Shown here in pieces: positions 34,097 through 43,028 of a stretch of 63,232 bases of DNA. The notes below the pieces were generated by a model, which did no database searches, was not told the origin of the DNA, and saw only the letters and a program-made list of their open reading frames with translations. The position numbers and the translations under genes are program-made. Position 1 is the stretch's first letter; every line of letters starts with the position of its first letter. Source of the stretch: Bacteroidota bacterium (GTDB taxonomy: Bacteria > Bacteroidota > Bacteroidia > Cytophagales > Cyclobacteriaceae); assembly GCA_018266055.1 (NCBI GenBank), contig JAFDYT010000020.1, forward strand, positions 1 to 63,232, given 5' to 3'.

Positions 34097-34672
34097 TCAC
34101 AAAATGTGGTGAAGCCTCAGGTAGTAAAGCAGTAAGATTGTCTTTCCGTCTTTGATGATCCCGAGATCAACCATCGTCAGCGCTTGGTCAAATTTCAGCT
34201 CCATTACTTCTATGTCTTCCTGTTCGATGCCCCCGCCTTCACTTACTTTCATAGACGCGGAATATTCAGCAATAAAAAAATGGAGCAGTTCAGTGACAGA
34301 GCCCGGCGACATGTAAGCTTCGGTTATTTTTTTAATTGACTTGATTTGATAACCAGTTTCTTCTTCCACCTCACGCCGGATGCAATCTTCGGCATTGTCG
34401 TTGTCGAGCAAACCCGCACAAGCTTCAATGAGCATACCCGTAGTGTTGCCATTCACAAATGTGGGCAACCTGAATTGATTCACCAGAATTACCGTGCGCT
34501 GTTCTTTATTATAAAGTAACACCGTGGCGCCGTTGCCACGATCGTACACTTCGCGGCTCTGCGTCTCTGTAACACCACTTCTTTTCTTATACTCAAAAGT
34601 GACTTTCCTTAGTATATACCAATGGTCAGAAAGCACTTCCGTTTTTTGAATTACAACAGATCTTTCGGGCAT
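34097..34672 (-). CDS. Nudix hydrolase, NudK-like, 191 aa
   Basis: The fold resembles GDP-mannose/ADP-ribose pyrophosphatases of the NudK group: [39 protein letters not shown], then the Nudix helix with R100-E101 and E104-E105 (REVEEETGY). The conserved glutamate that should follow GX5 from G87 is Asn93 here (GLLDNDN), while the rest of the box is intact. The start codon overlaps the preceding gene's end by 22 bp, suggesting coupling. NudK-type enzymes hydrolyse nucleotide sugars in the cytoplasm; whether the Asn alters activity is open. Confidence 0.85.
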   Translation of the reverse strand: MPERSVVIQKTEVLSDHWYILRKVTFEYKKRSGVTETQSREVYDRGNGATVLLYNKEQRTVILVNQFRLPTFVNGNTTGMLIEACAGLLDNDNAEDCIRREVEEETGYQIKSIKKITEAYMSPGSVTELLHFFIAEYSASMKVSEGGGIEQEDIEVMELKFDQALTMVDLGIIKDGKTILLLYYLRLHHIL

Positions 34673-35019
34673 GGGGGAATGTCTTCAAGTTTATAATAAA
34701 TTTTAAGCCCTCTCTCTTTGGCGATGCGCACATCCTGATCGGCACCGGCTGATGCGCCTTCCAACCGAAGTACCGCATCACACTTATCGAGCAGCCGATG
34801 CGCGACGGGATATTGAATTTCATTCCACGCTTCGTCGCCGGGCTTTTTCGAGCCTGCGAGTTTAGTGAGCGGAAGGGCCACCCACTCACCGATCATGGGC
34901 ACATGACCTAACCGGAAAATCGGCAGTGCCACCGACTCCAATTTTTCGAGGTTTCGTTGCATTAATTCCGGATCGTCGTTAGTCCCTCCCCGGTAAGGGC
35001 CTGCAATGAGTATAAGCAT
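34651..35019 (-). CDS. DUF4406/nucleoside deoxyribosyltransferase-like protein, 122 aa
   Basis: The start at 35019 gives [12 protein letters not shown], the typical opening of the DUF4406/nucleoside 2-deoxyribosyltransferase-like fold; a longer frame to 35055 adds 12 residues with no support. Further matches are [22 protein letters not shown] and [30 protein letters not shown], where the SxGAxxD..A pattern is characteristic. The family acts on nucleosides or is of unknown substrate. It overlaps the Nudix gene downstream by 22 bp, fitting a joint role in nucleotide clean-up. Confidence 0.78.
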   Translation of the reverse strand: MLILIAGPYRGGTNDDPELMQRNLEKLESVALPIFRLGHVPMIGEWVALPLTKLAGSKKPGDEAWNEIQYPVAHRLLDKCDAVLRLEGASAGADQDVRIAKERGLKIYYKLEDIPPCPKDLL

Positions 35020-35208
35020 GGTTGATTGATTTTGTCGTAAAGCTACCGGCATCAAAAGTAATCACACTTAAAGTAGATTAAGAAATATGAAGATCTGGCC
35101 GTAACTCAACGGGTGCGAAGGCTATTGAGCGAGTCTGGCAAAGGGCTGGCGAGTTGATGACGATGCAGGCATAAGATATCAGTAGCTTGAACCGCTAAAT
35201 CTATAGTT

Positions 35209-35820
35209 ATGAAAAAGATTGTATTCGCTTGGTTTGGTTGGCTTATGGTAGTCACTGGTTTTGCGCAGCCAGCATTGGTTGCCCTCGAAGGGAAAACAAT
35301 GTCACCACAGGATCGGTTTCGACTGCTCAAGGCAAATTCTGTGTCGTATTCGGATTACAAAATCATTCATGAAAAAACACTTGACGGCGTGTGGGCCATC
35401 CTTACTGACACAATGGCCAGGCACGATCAGTTGCTACACGAAGCTTCGGCTAAAATAATTCAGTTGCAAAGCGAGATTTCCTTTGTACGGTCTGAACTCA
35501 AAACCCGCGAAAACGCCATGGCTGATATCGAATTTGCCAGCACTCACATGACCGTGATGGGCATTAATTTCTCGAAAAGCGGATTTCTATTTACAACCTT
35601 TATGATTTTCCTGGCCCTTTCAGGAACAGCCGTTGTGCTGGGTGTACACGCCAAGTCAATGGTTCATTTTGTGAATGAAAGCAAAGTCATGGTGAAAACC
35701 ACCACCGATGAGTTTGACGACTACAAGCGCAAAGCGATGGATAAGTACCTCAAGATTTCACGCGAACTACAAACCGAACGAAACAAGCTCAGTGAAATTC
35801 GTCTGCAGCAAAATTTATAA
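35209..35820 (+). CDS. Envelope protein with coiled coil and one membrane segment, 203 aa
   Basis: The signal peptide MKKIVFAWFGWLMVVTGFAQP is followed by KTMSPQDRFRLLKANSVSYSDYKIIHEKTLDGVWAIL, a coiled coil (about 75-105), a membrane segment near residues 123-145 (SGFLFTTFMIFLALSGTAVVLG) and a long charged C-terminal helix. From memory, similar Bacteroidota proteins are sometimes labelled tRNA (guanine-N1)-methyltransferase; nothing here supports a methyltransferase. Function unknown. Confidence 0.75.
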   Translation: MKKIVFAWFGWLMVVTGFAQPALVALEGKTMSPQDRFRLLKANSVSYSDYKIIHEKTLDGVWAILTDTMARHDQLLHEASAKIIQLQSEISFVRSELKTRENAMADIEFASTHMTVMGINFSKSGFLFTTFMIFLALSGTAVVLGVHAKSMVHFVNESKVMVKTTTDEFDDYKRKAMDKYLKISRELQTERNKLSEIRLQQNL

Positions 35821-35840
35821 TCACGCTACATCTGGCGCGC

Positions 35841-37283
35841 TTAATACAGCAGCGTCTGAATAGCCTTAGCGGGAATAGTTACTTCGCTGGCGAATGAATC
35901 GACGTCCAGGAAAAACTTGATTTCCTTATCCGTAGGGTTCATCACCACCGTAACAAAGCCGCCATCGGGGTTTTGAAACGAAGTGGAAATAAGCTGACTG
36001 CGGCTTACCGCGCTGGTCAGGTTTTTTGCACCGGGCTTGATGAACTTCGAAAAGTGCCCGATGAAATAATACGACGGCGTATAAATCAACGAGCCTGTCG
36101 GCACGTCGGCATGAATCGGTGCAAAACAAAAGTTGCCGGCATGGTTAGGGCCACCGTTTTCGTCGAGTAGAATATTCCAATCGGTCCATCCTACTGTTCC
36201 GTTGTTAAAGTCGTTGATCATCGAGCGGCCATAGCGCTCGCCGTTAGCCCAAAGCTGATAGCGTTGCGCATTGAACGACTCCACGCAACCTTCGGTGAAG
36301 AGAATGCTTTTGTCCGGATACAACTTATTCATTTTGCCTACATTCTCGAACATAGGCTCGCCGCCGGTCCAGGTTTCATACCAGTGAAAGCCAAAGCCCC
36401 AGGCATACTTGCGGGCATCAGGGTCATCCATAATGGTGGTTACGCGCTGCGTGAGCAAATCGCGGTTGTGATCCCACACGATGATCTTGGTATTTTTTAA
36501 ACCATTTTTTTCCATCGTAGGACCAAGGTTTTTTTTCAGGAAATCCCTTTCGTCTTCGGCAGAGTAAATACACGACTCCCACCGTTGCGTAGCCATAGGC
36601 TCGTTCTGAATAGTAATGCCCCAGATCGGAATATTTTCCTTTTCATAAGCCTTGATGAATTTCACATAATAATTAGCCCATGATTGGTAGTATTCAGGCA
36701 AAAGCTTTCCACCGTGCAACATGTCGTTGTTACTTTTCATAAAGGCCGGAGGGCTCCATGGGCTGGCATACACCGTTGTCGATCCTGCGCGCTGCATAGC
36801 TTTTTTCAACAACGGTATTTTGAACTTGCGGTCGTGATCAATTGAAAATGTAGTAAGGTCCTTGTCGCCTTCTTTAATGTAAGTGTAGTTATCACTGCTG
36901 AAGTCGCAACTGTTTATGTTGGTTCTCAACAGCGTATAGCCAATTCCTTTTTCTTTATCGTAATAGGCCGTAAGGAGCTCTTCTTGCTTTTCGGCCGGAA
37001 GCTTGGCGAAAATTTCAGCGCTGGCATCCGTGATTGCGCCTCCAATTCCCAGGAAAGTCTGATTCTTTTTAGAAGGATATACGAAAAGGCAACTCTGTGT
37101 TTCAAGCGGCTGTGCAAGAGGTGTAAAATGCAATTCACCAGATTTTGCAAGGCGCTGATCCGTATTACTGGCGGAGGTGTACACAACGATCGTCTTGCTG
37201 CCCATCGACTGTGGTTTGCCGGATTGGGCCCACGAAACCAATGAAGCAAAGACAAGAACTACTGATAGCGATTTCATACTCAA
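35841..37283 (-). CDS. Glycoside hydrolase family 30 (glucosylceramidase-like), 480 aa
   Basis: A secreted GH30 enzyme. The signal peptide ends near SWAQ (residue 20). The (beta/alpha)8 barrel contains GIGGAITDASAEIFAKL, SPWSPPAFMKSN, the acid/base E228 in ITIQNEPM and the nucleophile E331 in ILFTEGCVES. A C-terminal beta-sandwich follows (GSLIYTPSYYFIGHFSKFIKPGAK.., ending VTIPAKAIQTLLY). Family members cleave beta-glucosides or beta-1,6-glucans; subfamily GH30_1/3 is likely but the substrate is not evident. It stands alone without SusC/SusD partners, so it is not part of a polysaccharide utilisation locus here. Confidence 0.9.
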   Translation of the reverse strand: MSMKSLSVVLVFASLVSWAQSGKPQSMGSKTIVVYTSASNTDQRLAKSGELHFTPLAQPLETQSCLFVYPSKKNQTFLGIGGAITDASAEIFAKLPAEKQEELLTAYYDKEKGIGYTLLRTNINSCDFSSDNYTYIKEGDKDLTTFSIDHDRKFKIPLLKKAMQRAGSTTVYASPWSPPAFMKSNNDMLHGGKLLPEYYQSWANYYVKFIKAYEKENIPIWGITIQNEPMATQRWESCIYSAEDERDFLKKNLGPTMEKNGLKNTKIIVWDHNRDLLTQRVTTIMDDPDARKYAWGFGFHWYETWTGGEPMFENVGKMNKLYPDKSILFTEGCVESFNAQRYQLWANGERYGRSMINDFNNGTVGWTDWNILLDENGGPNHAGNFCFAPIHADVPTGSLIYTPSYYFIGHFSKFIKPGAKNLTSAVSRSQLISTSFQNPDGGFVTVVMNPTDKEIKFFLDVDSFASEVTIPAKAIQTLLY

Positions 37284-37311
37284 TAAAATTTAAGGTAAGG
37301 GATAAGGTGAT

Positions 37312-37491
37312 TCATGCGAGAAAAGTGTGAAGGACTGCATTGATCGTCAGGTAAGAACCGGCAATCAACAGCACAAGTGTATCAATTCGAAGTAATGCTG
37401 AAAGCCAACCGGTCTGTTTTCGATTCTTATTCAAAAGCCAGATTGAAACGGCGATGAATGCGAGGCCAAAGATTAGCCGCATGTACTCCAT
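37312..37491 (-). CDS. Small membrane protein, 59 aa
   Basis: The ATG at 37491 opens MEYMRLIFGLAFIAVSIWLL, a transmembrane helix, followed by a basic loop NKNRKQTGW and a second hydrophobic helix (LRIDTLVLLIAGSYLTINAVL). It is 28 bp upstream of the GH30 start on the same strand, so it may be co-transcribed. No family recognised. The two-helix pattern and continuous frame make it a likely real gene. Confidence 0.55.
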   Translation of the reverse strand: MEYMRLIFGLAFIAVSIWLLNKNRKQTGWLSALLRIDTLVLLIAGSYLTINAVLHTFLA

Positions 37492-37596
37492 ACTTTTGAT
37501 TTTTTTGACTGCTATAAATATCCGGTTTTATCAAGCCAGAAACAATAGCGTAAGATTTTTTATAATGATGAGAGAAAAGGATTATATCATCCTTAT

Positions 37597-38007
37597 CTAG
37601 TTGGTCGTTGGTTGCTTACTACCGATCCAATCGAAAAGGCAGCAAATCGAAAGACCAAAGCCGTAACAGAAAATATCCCACGGGTCAAAAGTACCGGCCA
37701 TCGGCGACGCCGGCCAGAAAAGGGTTTTGTATTCGGTAACTACCCCAACGGCAAAAATAGAGAGCGCCGCACGATGTGGTGATTTTCCAAACCATTGACC
37801 CACCAACAACAAAGGAGGAATTTCAGTTGGATCTTTCCGAAGGCCACGAACATAGATATAAAACCAGGCCGGAAAGGTAGCGTCGGCAAGGTAATTGGTA
37901 AGCACACCGCCGTGTACGTGCATCATGTTGAGTAACGCGCCTACAACCCACCCCACGAAGAGCAGCCAATAGGTCACTTGCCAGTAAAGTGCGTATTTAT
38001 TTTTCAC
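37597..38007 (-). CDS. Membrane protein, 136 aa, unknown
   Basis: This is a short polytopic protein with about four hydrophobic segments (VTYWLLFVGWVVGALLNMM, ATFPAWFYIYVRGL, ALSIFAVGVVTEY, DIFCYGFGLSICCLFDWIG). I recognise no family. It is followed, in transcription order, by a 105-bp gap to the 59-residue membrane protein, and preceded by a lipoprotein gene 15 bp upstream with which it is probably co-transcribed. Confidence 0.65.
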   Translation of the reverse strand: MKNKYALYWQVTYWLLFVGWVVGALLNMMHVHGGVLTNYLADATFPAWFYIYVRGLRKDPTEIPPLLLVGQWFGKSPHRAALSIFAVGVVTEYKTLFWPASPMAGTFDPWDIFCYGFGLSICCLFDWIGSKQPTTN

Positions 38008-38021
38008 AAATTTAGGGTAAG

Positions 38022-38369
38022 CTACTGCTGAAATTCTTCGACCCGATACGATTGTGTGACCGAATCAGCGCTCACATCAAAGACAAGGCTTTTTAAATAA
38101 GTTGATTTATTTTCATTGCCCAACTCCACCGTAAGAATATAGCTGAACTTCCTTTCGTCGCCATTGTCAGGCGGGCCAAGCAATTCAAAAAGTTCTTTGG
38201 TTTTGATACCCGTGAGTTTGTGATTTGCTGTGAGATCGTCCATCATCAGCGAACGCTTGGTGTAAATGAAATCTTTCTTCTCCATCCAACCTGATTTCTG
38301 ATAAGGAATCTGGTTATCGCGACAAGACGACAAGGAAACAACGCACAAAAGAATAATTACCCATTTCAT
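38022..38369 (-). CDS. Small lipoprotein, BamE/SmpA-like motif, 115 aa
   Basis: The ATG at 38369 gives a compact lipoprotein signal MKWVIILLCVVSLSSC (lipobox LSSC); a longer frame to 38414 adds 15 residues. The mature part contains TGIKTKELFELLGPPDNGDERKFSYIL, similar to the GMTkxEVxxlLGxP motif of the SmpA/OmlA (BamE) fold. In BamE this fold helps outer-membrane protein assembly; here it is only a motif match. Convergent regulation with the divergent crt operon is not evident. Confidence 0.7.
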   Translation of the reverse strand: MKWVIILLCVVSLSSCRDNQIPYQKSGWMEKKDFIYTKRSLMMDDLTANHKLTGIKTKELFELLGPPDNGDERKFSYILTVELGNENKSTYLKSLVFDVSADSVTQSYRVEEFQQ

Positions 38370-38426
38370 AACCGCGAAACTAATAAGAAATTTAAAGATA
38401 CGCACCGAAACCATTTAGGCTTTCGG

Positions 38427-38441
38427 TTGTTCTAAGAACAA
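38427..38441 (+). promoter_or_regulatory. Perfect 7-1-7 palindrome abutting the SRPBCC start codon
   Basis: TTGTTCT-A-AGAACAA ends on the A of the start codon at 38441. A dyad at this position would overlap the ribosome-binding region, so a bound protein or a hairpin could block initiation of the carotenoid operon. It is also in the divergent gap between this operon and the lipoprotein gene. Confidence 0.45.
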
Positions 38442-38911
38442 TGAAAGTTTACCACCTCAAACGGACACAAATTCTTCCGATCACCCTTCAGCATGCCTGG
38501 GATTTCTTTTCAACACCAGATAACCTGGCGAAAATAACGCCGCCACATATGGGGTTTAAGATTCTTTACCAATCGGGCGGAGACAAAGCTTACGCCGGTC
38601 AGATCATTCGCTACAAGCTTAGCGTGCTTCCCGGGATAAAAGTGCATTGGATGACTGAAATTACCCAGGTGAAAGAGCCCCAATACTTTATTGACGAGCA
38701 ACGCTTCGGGCCCTACGCATTGTGGCATCACCAGCATCATTTCAGGGAAGTAGAAAATGGCGTGGAGATGACCGACGAAGTGAGTTATGCTATTCCTCTG
38801 GGAGTGTTAGGTCGGCTTGCCCATGCGCTTTTTGTAGGGCGTGAGGTAAATCGTATTTTTGATTTCAGAACTGAAAAGCTAAAACAAATTTTTCCTTCAA
38901 GTAAATCATGA
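38441..38911 (+). CDS. SRPBCC-family protein, 156 aa
   Basis: A START/Bet v1-like ligand-binding fold: MKVYHLKRTQILPITLQHAWDFFSTPDNLAKITPPHMGFKIL, then IRYKLSVLPGIKVHWMTEITQV and YFIDEQRFGPYALWHHQHHFREVENGVEMTDEV. Homologs often sit in carotenoid clusters of Bacteroidota; the ligand has not been established to my knowledge. It overlaps the crtZ start by 4 bp, so all three genes form one translationally coupled operon. Confidence 0.82.
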   Translation: MKVYHLKRTQILPITLQHAWDFFSTPDNLAKITPPHMGFKILYQSGGDKAYAGQIIRYKLSVLPGIKVHWMTEITQVKEPQYFIDEQRFGPYALWHHQHHFREVENGVEMTDEVSYAIPLGVLGRLAHALFVGREVNRIFDFRTEKLKQIFPSSKS

Positions 38912-39405
38912 CAAGCGGCTGGGTAATATTTTTTTGTGCGGTGATCGTCATGGCCACTTTTCTTTTTTGGGAATTTGTTGCCTGGTGGTCGCACAAATAC
39001 ATCATGCATGGCTTTATGTGGCGCTGGCACAAATCGCATCACACCGTGCACAACCACGCGCTGGAAAGAAATGATTGGTTCGCCGTAGTATTCTCTATTC
39101 CTTCTATCGGCCTCTTCTATTACGCCACGTTGATCACCTACAGCCCTTACCTCATTTCCGTTGGATTAGGTATTCTTTGTTACGGTATTTTCTACCTCGT
39201 ATTTCATGATGTCATTGTGCATCAGCGGATCAAATGGCTTCCTAAAAAACGGAGCCGCTATTTGCAACGGATGATCCATGCGCACTACATCCATCATGCA
39301 AAACACACGAAAGAGGGATGTGAAGCATTTGGCTTTTTGTATGCTCCTAAAAAATTTGAGCCGAAGTCGTTCTCTGTAAAGAAGTCGCGGCAAGAGACGC
39401 AATGA
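38908..39405 (+). CDS. crtZ: Beta-carotene hydroxylase (CrtZ-like), 165 aa
   Basis: A membrane di-iron hydroxylase that adds 3-hydroxyl groups to beta-ionone rings to form zeaxanthin. The histidine clusters are present: HKYIMHG, WHKSHHTVHN, FHDVIVHQR and HAHYIHHAKH, with transmembrane helices between. Length fits bacterial CrtZ. It overlaps the upstream SRPBCC gene and the downstream lycopene cyclase gene by 4 bp each, so ring formation and hydroxylation are encoded together. Phytoene synthase and desaturase genes are not in the window. Confidence 0.88.
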   Translation: MTSGWVIFFCAVIVMATFLFWEFVAWWSHKYIMHGFMWRWHKSHHTVHNHALERNDWFAVVFSIPSIGLFYYATLITYSPYLISVGLGILCYGIFYLVFHDVIVHQRIKWLPKKRSRYLQRMIHAHYIHHAKHTKEGCEAFGFLYAPKKFEPKSFSVKKSRQETQ

Positions 39406-40130
39406 CACTGGCCATGGAGCATTATCTCTACCTGTTTATCAATTTCAGTAGTGTCATTTTTCCGTTTGCGTTTAGCTTTTATCCTAAAGCTAATTTTTCA
39501 AAAAAGTGGACTTTCCTGTGGCCGGCGATGCTGGCCGGAGCTTTGCCTTTCATCGCGTGGGATGTATGGTTTACCTCCATGGGCGTGTGGGGCTTTAACC
39601 TAAACTACGTGTGCGGTATTTATTTTTTTAACCTGCCGATCGAAGAAGTACTTTTCTTTTTTTGCATCCCCTACGCCTGCGTCTTTACCTACGAGGCTGT
39701 CAATTATCTTTCGAAGCGCGTTTTCATAGAGGGAAGAGTTCAACACTTTATCACCGACGTTCTGATTTTCGGCTTGTTAATCACTGCCACATTCAATCAT
39801 CAGCGCTGGTATACCAGTCTCACTTTCTTTGCCACAGCTGTTTTTTTGATTTTGCTTCGGCGTGTTTGGTCGGCTGACTTTTTGGGTAAGTTTTACTTCG
39901 CGTTTCTTTTCATCCTCATCCCCTTCTTTCTGGTAAATGGTGTGCTCACCGGCACCGCCATCGAATCGCCGGTGGTGTGGTACAATAATGAGGAAAACCT
40001 GGGCCTGCGAATGGGAACGATCCCCGTGGAAGATACTTTTTATGGAATGTTGCTTTTGCTGATCAACGTTTCGGTATTTGAATGGCTGCAAAAAAGAAAA
40101 GGCACCCCATCGAAACAGGATGCCTTATGA
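39402..40130 (+). CDS. Lycopene beta-cyclase, single-chain CrtYcd-type, 242 aa
   Basis: An integral membrane cyclase made of two fused CrtYc/CrtYd-like halves. The first half carries NLPIEEVLFFFCIPYACVFTYE and the second GTIPVEDTFYGMLLLLINVSVFEW; the PxE(E/D) motifs are the family signature of the heterodimeric-type cyclases found in Actinobacteria, archaea and Bacteroidota. It converts lycopene ends to beta-ionone rings, the substrate of the neighbouring CrtZ. The start overlaps the crtZ stop. A weak terminator overlaps the end of the gene. Confidence 0.88.
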   Translation: MTLAMEHYLYLFINFSSVIFPFAFSFYPKANFSKKWTFLWPAMLAGALPFIAWDVWFTSMGVWGFNLNYVCGIYFFNLPIEEVLFFFCIPYACVFTYEAVNYLSKRVFIEGRVQHFITDVLIFGLLITATFNHQRWYTSLTFFATAVFLILLRRVWSADFLGKFYFAFLFILIPFFLVNGVLTGTAIESPVVWYNNEENLGLRMGTIPVEDTFYGMLLLLINVSVFEWLQKRKGTPSKQDAL

Positions 40131-40140
40131 TTTCTTTTAT
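40098..40140 (+). terminator. Weak terminator at the end of the carotenoid operon
   Basis: AAGGCA and TGCCTT form a 6-bp stem around a 16-base loop, followed by ATGATTTCTTTT. It overlaps the cyclase stop codon at 40130. The stem is short and the loop long, so strength is doubtful. Confidence 0.4.
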
Positions 40141-40145
40141 GTGAC

Positions 40146-40394
40146 TTAGGCCGCAGCCCCAGCTAACGCCACGTCCTTCTTGCGCTCAGTCTTCTTTTTC
40201 ATTTTGCTGATTTGCTTAAGCTCCTTTTTCATTTGCTTGCCCACCAGGGAAGCCAATTTCTTGGAACTCTTCACAATCATCTTTTCAGACTTTTTAGTTA
40301 ATGCAGAAACGCCAAGCGTGTGAATGGTTTGACGCAATGCATCTGCCAAATGCAGCCGAACCTCTTTTTTGCCTTTTACAACTAGTTTTTCCAT
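40146..40394 (-). CDS. Small lysine-rich protein, 82 aa
   Basis: The protein is strongly basic and helical, with EKLVVKGKKEVRLHLADALRQTIHTLGV at the start and a lysine-rich middle (KMIVKSSKKLASLVGKQMKKELKQISKMKKKTERKK) ending in DVALAGAAA. It could bind nucleic acid by charge, but there is no defined domain. Similar short basic proteins recur in Bacteroidota from memory. A -7-like box TAAATTTG lies 50 bp upstream (40444-40451). Confidence 0.65.
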   Translation of the reverse strand: MEKLVVKGKKEVRLHLADALRQTIHTLGVSALTKKSEKMIVKSSKKLASLVGKQMKKELKQISKMKKKTERKKDVALAGAAA

Positions 40395-40443
40395 AAATGT
40401 TGATTGGTTTCATAGCGAAGCTATTGCGTTAAGCCATTATTAT

Positions 40444-40451
40444 CAAATTTA
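40444..40451 (-). promoter_or_regulatory. Predicted -7 box (TAAATTTG) of the lysine-rich protein gene
   Basis: Minus-strand TAAATTTG matches TAnnTTTG and lies about 50 bp upstream of the start codon at 40394. No clear -33 element was seen. Confidence 0.4.
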
Positions 40452-40556
40452 TTGCAAAACTTAACATAAGGGTAATAATAGGCCGTATATCACATTGATT
40501 TATAAGTAATTAAACGCTCAACTTCAGATGTTAACAATTCCAAATACAGACGCATT

Positions 40557-42965
40557 TTATTCGTAGCGCAGGGAATTTACCGGGTTGGCCATGGCCGCCT
40601 TGATCGATTGATAACTCACGGTCACAAACGCAATTACGATAGCCGAAAGCCCGGCCATGGCAAAAATCCATGGGCTGATACCGATGCGAAACGCAAAACC
40701 GCTGAGCCATTGAGATGAAATCCACCAACCTAGTGCTGCCGCTGGAATGAAGGCAATCAATACCAGAGCAATAAATTCTTTTGACAACACAAGCGCGAGT
40801 GAGCTGACGGATGCACCCATGACTTTGCGGATGCCGACTTCTTTAGTGCGTTGCTCGGCAGTAAACGCCGCCAGCGCAAAGAGCCCAAGGCAAGCAATAA
40901 ATATTGCCAAACCAGAGAACACAGTAAAGATCTGACTCATGCGCTCTTCGGCGCGAAACAGCCTGTCAAAATCTTCGTCCATGAAGGCATACTCAATTGG
41001 TTCGTTGTTCGAAAATTGCTTCCACAATTTGGTGGTACTTTCCACAACGGCTTTGGGATTTCCTTCGTAGCGGATCAGGAGGTTGTTTGCTTTGCGTGTG
41101 AGAAAAACCGTGAGCGGTCGCACCTTGTCTTTGAAAGTTTCAAAATTAAAATCCTTCACAATACCAATCACCCGATAACGACTCAATACTGAATCGCCAT
41201 TGTTGTTGTACAATAGTTCTTCCCCCGCCGACTTCTCAAAACCAAATTCCTTGGCAGCCGCTTCATTGATGACTACCGCCGTAGAGTCAGAAGGAAATTC
41301 CTTAGAGAAATACCGTCCGTCTTTCATTTCAAATTTAAGCACTGACTGGTGGTCAAAATCCGCATAGTAAATTCCGGCGATGTGGTCTTGCTCTGATTTG
41401 GCAGACCGAATCACGGAGGTATTGTTTACGCCAGGAAAGGTGCTGTTGGTAAAGCTGGTTTTCACTACCCCGGGTTGTTGCATTATTGCATTGCGAAAAG
41501 CTTCCTGATTGGTGCCGAGTCGTGACATGCTATGCAAAATCATAACGTTCTTTTTGTCCATGCCCATCTGTTGGTCCTGCATGAATTGAATCTGTTGATA
41601 AACCACAGAAGTGAAAATGATCAGGAAAATAGAGATAGCGAATTGAAAAATTACGAGGAAACTGCGAATCCCCTTACTCTTGAATCCGGCTCTGATCTTT
41701 CCTTTGAGTACTTCTACCGCACTAAACGAAGTGAGATAAAACGCGGGATAGCTTCCTGCCATAAAGCCCACAATAAACAGCAGACCTACAATACCTGCAA
41801 TGAACCATGGATTCACAAGATCGAGAATCTGCAACTGTTTTCCGGATAAGGTATTAAATGCAGGCAAAAGCAAATAGCACAGCAATACCGACACAACAAT
41901 AGACACCAAACTATATAACATTGATTCCGCCAGAAATTGTCCGATCATCTGACTGCGTAGCGATCCGAGTGTTTTGCGCAAACCGACCTCTTTCGCACGG
42001 CCTGCCGATTGCGCGGTGGACATGTTCATGAAATTAATGCAGGCGATGACGATGATGAAGATGCCAATACCACTGAAAAAATAAATGTACATCATGTTAC
42101 CGCCCGGCTCAATGTCCCCCTGTGCAGTTGACTTCAAATGGATGTCAGTCATCTTAGTAGTGAAATAACCATACGCTCCGCCTGACTCACGAAACTGCTT
42201 AAGACTGGTGCCCATAAATTTTTCAATTTCTGGCCCGATGTATTTCTCCACCATGCCTTCAAATTTGCTTTCTACAGCGGCAACAGTAGTATTGGGTCGC
42301 AACGTGAAGTAGGTATACATGCCGTTGTTAAGCCATATATTTTGTTTGAGGTTGTCGTCGGAAGCGGCCGACACCAGCACATTAAAAATAAAATGCGAGT
42401 TAGCGGGGCAATCGGCGGCAACACCAGTCACCTTATACGTTTTCTTGTCGTTGCCGATGACAATGAGTTTTTCCAGCGGGCTTTCATTGCCAAAATATTT
42501 CTTCGCAAGCTTTTCAGTGAGTACTACGGTGTTAGGCTCTTTCAAGCAGGTAACGGCGTTTCCAGAGATCAACCGGAAGGAGAAGAATTTGAAAAAATTG
42601 CTGTCTACCGCGAACACTTTGTCTTCCGCGAAAACGATATCACCGTTTCTGAAAATAGGTTTTCCCCACTCGTTCAAACGCATGGTTGACTCTACTTCGG
42701 GGATATCCTGGCGAAGAGCTGCGGCCATCGGCGGACATGTACTCGTTACGCGCACATCCTGACCTCCGATCTTACCGTGCAGACCAACCTGATAAATCCG
42801 TTCGGCATTAACATGAAAGCGATCGTAACTGAATTCGTTAATCACATACAGAGCAATCAGCAGGCAGGCCGTGATTCCTATAGTCATGCCCAGAATATTT
42901 ATTCCAGCAAAAAATTTGTGTTTTAAAATGTTGCGCACGGCAACCCGGAAGTAATTTTTAAACAT
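40557..42965 (-). CDS. MacB-like ABC transporter permease 2, 802 aa
   Basis: Inner-membrane permease with a duplicated FtsX/MacB periplasmic-core architecture: TM1 at residues about 19-42 (GINILGMTIGITACLLIALYV), periplasmic core, an FtsX block at about 285-425 (QSAGRAKEVGLRKTLGSLR), a second periplasmic core, and a second FtsX block near 685-800 (TAEQRTKEVGIRKVMGASV). It is 63 bp downstream of a similar 803-residue permease and probably co-transcribed. Together with the ATPase and adaptor upstream it forms a MacAB-type exporter. Substrate unknown. Confidence 0.88.
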   Translation of the reverse strand: MFKNYFRVAVRNILKHKFFAGINILGMTIGITACLLIALYVINEFSYDRFHVNAERIYQVGLHGKIGGQDVRVTSTCPPMAAALRQDIPEVESTMRLNEWGKPIFRNGDIVFAEDKVFAVDSNFFKFFSFRLISGNAVTCLKEPNTVVLTEKLAKKYFGNESPLEKLIVIGNDKKTYKVTGVAADCPANSHFIFNVLVSAASDDNLKQNIWLNNGMYTYFTLRPNTTVAAVESKFEGMVEKYIGPEIEKFMGTSLKQFRESGGAYGYFTTKMTDIHLKSTAQGDIEPGGNMMYIYFFSGIGIFIIVIACINFMNMSTAQSAGRAKEVGLRKTLGSLRSQMIGQFLAESMLYSLVSIVVSVLLCYLLLPAFNTLSGKQLQILDLVNPWFIAGIVGLLFIVGFMAGSYPAFYLTSFSAVEVLKGKIRAGFKSKGIRSFLVIFQFAISIFLIIFTSVVYQQIQFMQDQQMGMDKKNVMILHSMSRLGTNQEAFRNAIMQQPGVVKTSFTNSTFPGVNNTSVIRSAKSEQDHIAGIYYADFDHQSVLKFEMKDGRYFSKEFPSDSTAVVINEAAAKEFGFEKSAGEELLYNNNGDSVLSRYRVIGIVKDFNFETFKDKVRPLTVFLTRKANNLLIRYEGNPKAVVESTTKLWKQFSNNEPIEYAFMDEDFDRLFRAEERMSQIFTVFSGLAIFIACLGLFALAAFTAEQRTKEVGIRKVMGASVSSLALVLSKEFIALVLIAFIPAAALGWWISSQWLSGFAFRIGISPWIFAMAGLSAIVIAFVTVSYQSIKAAMANPVNSLRYE

Positions 42966-43028
42966 ATGCTATTATTTTTCTTCATACTATTTTCGCGAGA
43001 CGTTGTTTGGCACTTCTTGTTACATCCG

